Shown: positions 6,309 through 8,177 of the stretch, in pieces | Numbering within the stretch: position 1 is the first letter of the stretch | How the letters are laid out: each line of letters starts with the position of its first letter | NCBI GenBank assembly: GCA_964458255.1 | Contig: CAYWHY010000064.1 | Span: 1-8,177, forward strand | Source of the DNA: Suilimivivens sp964458255 | GTDB lineage: Bacteria > Bacillota > Clostridia > Lachnospirales > Lachnospiraceae | DNA: 8,177 nucleotides | Reading direction: 5' to 3' | Program-made: the position numbers and the translations under genes | Notes under the pieces: generated by a model | Database searches by the model: none | Seen by the model: the letters and a program-made list of their open reading frames with translations, nothing else | What the model was told of the DNA's origin: nothing

Positions 6309-6345
6309 CTGAAACAGGTAAAGTTCTTATTAGGAGGAAAAAAGA

Positions 6346-8177
6346 ATGAAGAGATGGAAAAAGGGGATGGCATGGTTGTTAAGTGTTATGTGCATATTGG
6401 TGACTGTGCAGATACCGAGTATACCTGTAATGGCTACAACTATTAATTTTGAAGAAAAACTTGCTGTTCAAAGAGCAAAATTCCCAGATGGAAAATATTG
6501 GAATCATAGGGGGCCTGTTAATAATCCTGACGGTTATACAGACAGTGCATGTACCAATCATTCTGGAACAGGAGATCCCGATTGTAACAGCTTTGATGGT
6601 AATTTTCAATGCGTGGGATATGCTCTGAAAACATTTTATGATATGTATGGACAACATTATGATGCTAGTTCATTGTATTATTCTATAAATGAAATTCAAG
6701 TGGGTGATATTGTAACAATGTTTACGAATACCTATACTTTGTCAGGAGAACCGATATGTCATACTGTATTTGTTATAGGTAAAACTGGTAACACATTATC
6801 TGTAACAGAATGCAATGCTCAAGGTCAATGGTGTAAAATATTTTGGGATACAACATATACAATTAGTGGAAATAATTTAGTTGATTTGTATGGAGGAAGC
6901 GGTTATCCATTTAAGAACGGACGCCATAAACCGTCCGATATTACACTTGTAAAGAACCAAGATCCACTTGGAGATGTAAATACAATTTCAAGTGTGGATA
7001 ACAAAATATATGTCCGAGGTTGGACATACGATCCGGATACGCCCAATACATCATTGCAAATACATATTTACGTTGGACAACCAGCCGGAACTCCTGGAAA
7101 AAGTGCAGATATTATACTTAATGCGAATAAGCAGAGTCAAGACGTTACAGATGCGTATGGTGTAGGGGGAAATCATCGTTTTGAACATACATTTGAAACT
7201 TCTTATACCGGAAATCAAACAGTATATATTTATGCTATTAACAGCGAGAGTGGAAATAATCCTCTTATTGGACAAGGAACAGTAAATCTTACTGCTCCAA
7301 TTACAGCTTCAATCACAGATTATGGGGTAGGAGGAAATCGAGGAAGCGTTTCTGATACAAATGCGGTGCTATATGCAACTGTTTCAACAAATGCCAGATC
7401 TGGTATTAATGAAATAGGTGTGCGGGTTGGAACAGAAGCCAATAATTGGAATGTTGGAAAAATTGAAAATCAAGCTTTGTCTTCTGCAGGTTATACGCAA
7501 TTAAATAATAATGGATATTTTGAAATGTGGTTTGATTGTAATGCAGAATTAAATACACATCCTGTACTATCTCCGGGGAAAACATATTACTATCAGTTTT
7601 ATGTAAAAATCAATGGACGCGAAACTGCCGGTGAAGTTAAAACCTTTAAAACAACAGGTGAAAAATTACTAACAGGAATTTCATTAAATAAAAGCAATAT
7701 GACTTTAAACAAAGGAAATTCAGAAACTTTAGCTGTCAGTTATAAGCCAGCAGATACAACAGACAGTAAAGAAACTCTATGGTCGTGTAGTGATTATTCT
7801 GTTGCCTCAGTTGAAAATGGTGTTGTAACTGCCGTGGGAAAAGGAAATGCAATTATAACTGCCCGGTGTGGAAGATATACAGATACATGTAGAGTAACCG
7901 TTGTGGATCCATCTTCATTACCGAGTAGAGAACCGGTATCGAGTGCGACGCCAACTACAAGTGCAACACCATCTTCGAGTGCGACGCCAACTACAAGTGC
8001 AACACCATCTTCGAGTGCGACACCAACTGTAAGTGCAACATCAACTCCGAGTGTAACACCAACTACAAGTGCGACGCCAACTACAAGCGCAACACCAACT
8101 ACAAGTGCAGAAGCAACTCCGAGTGTAACACCAACTACAAGTGCAACACCATCTTCGAGTGCGACGCCAACTACAAG
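6346..8177 (+). CDS. Secreted multidomain protein with a CHAP/NlpC-like domain, Ig-like domains and a Ser/Thr/Pro stalk, 3' end outside window
   Basis: The frame runs without a stop from the ATG at 6346 to the window end, giving 610 complete codons. TAGGAGG lies 8 bases before the start. Residues 1-30 form a signal peptide with basic KRWKK, a hydrophobic core and probable cleavage after VMA. Residues about 60-200 resemble a CHAP/NlpC-like cysteine peptidase or amidase: FQCVGYA gives Cys89, CHTVFVIG gives His139, and Glu155 or Asn157 in TECNAQG could be the third residue. Residues 206-315 form a beta module with GWTYDPDTP (225-233), HIYVG and GVGGNHRFEHTF (272-283), as seen in other extracellular bacterial proteins. 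Residues 316-440 look Fn3-like (ending TYYYQFYVKINGR). Residues 442-520 are a Big_2 Ig-like domain (LTGISLNKSNMTLNKGNS, then VVTAVGKGNAIITARC). From 525 on come Ser-Ala-Thr-Pro hexapeptides. It probably acts outside the cell on wall or surface material; the substrate is unknown. A sorting or second catalytic domain could lie beyond the edge. Confidence 0.82.
   Translation, partial: MKRWKKGMAWLLSVMCILVTVQIPSIPVMATTINFEEKLAVQRAKFPDGKYWNHRGPVNNPDGYTDSACTNHSGTGDPDCNSFDGNFQCVGYALKTFYDMYGQHYDASSLYYSINEIQVGDIVTMFTNTYTLSGEPICHTVFVIGKTGNTLSVTECNAQGQWCKIFWDTTYTISGNNLVDLYGGSGYPFKNGRHKPSDITLVKNQDPLGDVNTISSVDNKIYVRGWTYDPDTPNTSLQIHIYVGQPAGTPGKSADIILNANKQSQDVTDAYGVGGNHRFEHTFETSYTGNQTVYIYAINSESGNNPLIGQGTVNLTAPITASITDYGVGGNRGSVSDTNAVLYATVSTNARSGINEIGVRVGTEANNWNVGKIENQALSSAGYTQLNNNGYFEMWFDCNAELNTHPVLSPGKTYYYQFYVKINGRETAGEVKTFKTTGEKLLTGISLNKSNMTLNKGNSETLAVSYKPADTTDSKETLWSCSDYSVASVENGVVTAVGKGNAIITARCGRYTDTCRVTVVDPSSLPSREPVSSATPTTSATPSSSATPTTSATPSSSATPTVSATSTPSVTPTTSATPTTSATPTTSAEATPSVTPTTSATPSSSATPTT
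7942..8177 (+). repeat. 18-base tandem repeat coding for Ser-Ala-Thr-Pro hexapeptides
   Basis: Thirteen in-frame 18-base units (7942-8175) encode the hexapeptides SATPTT, SATPSS, SATPTT, SATPSS, SATPTV, SATSTP, SVTPTT, SATPTT, SATPTT, SAEATP, SVTPTT, SATPSS and SATPTT, and the array continues past the window. A higher-order 36-base unit is duplicated exactly at 7939-7974 and 7975-8010, and most of it recurs near the window end. The product is an extended, probably glycosylated or wall-spanning stalk. Near-identical DNA copies imply recent expansion by slippage or recombination. Confidence 0.9.

Noticed and set aside
6379..7275. Minus-strand frames at 6379-6657 and 7051-7275
   Set aside because: They are antisense shadows of the secreted-protein gene, whose plus-strand frame is uninterrupted and has clear domains.
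7942..8177. CRISPR-like array
   Set aside because: The repeats are contiguous, in frame and protein-coding, with no unique spacers between them.

Overview
The window looks like chromosomal DNA of a low-GC Gram-positive anaerobe (Bacillota, class Clostridia, probably Lachnospiraceae; this is inferred from gene content and style, not from a marker gene). The reasons are strong AGGAGG-type ribosome binding sites, A/T-rich codons, an EFR1-type flavodoxin/ferredoxin protein, a GT2-GtrA fusion, and a secreted Ig-like repeat protein with a Thr/Ser/Pro-rich stalk.

Positions 1-5173 form a co-directional plus-strand block that probably ends at one strong intrinsic terminator (5123-5173). It begins with the 3' part of a polytopic membrane protein, cut by the window edge. 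This overlaps by 16 bases a GT2 glycosyltransferase fused to a GtrA-like membrane domain. These two suggest a lipid-linked sugar made and flipped by the fusion and perhaps used by the membrane protein. After a 120-base leader come hflK and hflC, which encode the two SPFH/band-7 membrane scaffold proteins known in other bacteria to form a complex around the FtsH protease. A short flavodoxin-like protein with two [4Fe-4S] ferredoxin motifs (EFR1 type) closes the block.

Positions 5174-5850 contain no intact gene and look like a decay or rearrangement scar. A plus-strand flavodoxin N-terminus is recognisable but has lost its start, carries an internal stop and is cut off after about 50 residues. 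It abuts, at about 5363, a minus-strand fragment of a response-regulator receiver domain. Beyond that lie a perfect 8-bp hairpin and the short tail of an unrecognised reading frame.

Positions 5851-8177 hold a divergent pair. A small XRE-family repressor-like protein reads leftward. A large secreted protein reads rightward and leaves the window unfinished after 610 codons: signal peptide, cysteine-peptidase-like (CHAP/NlpC-like) domain, a GWxxDPDxP beta module, an Fn3-like region, a Big_2 Ig-like domain, then tandem Ser-Ala-Thr-Pro hexapeptides. The 156-base gap between them carries overlapping candidate promoters and an imperfect palindrome.

I found no convincing new defence or mobile system. 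The most notable items are the secreted multidomain protein with its slippage-prone stalk, the gene-remnant scar, and the hflKC-EFR1 neighbourhood.
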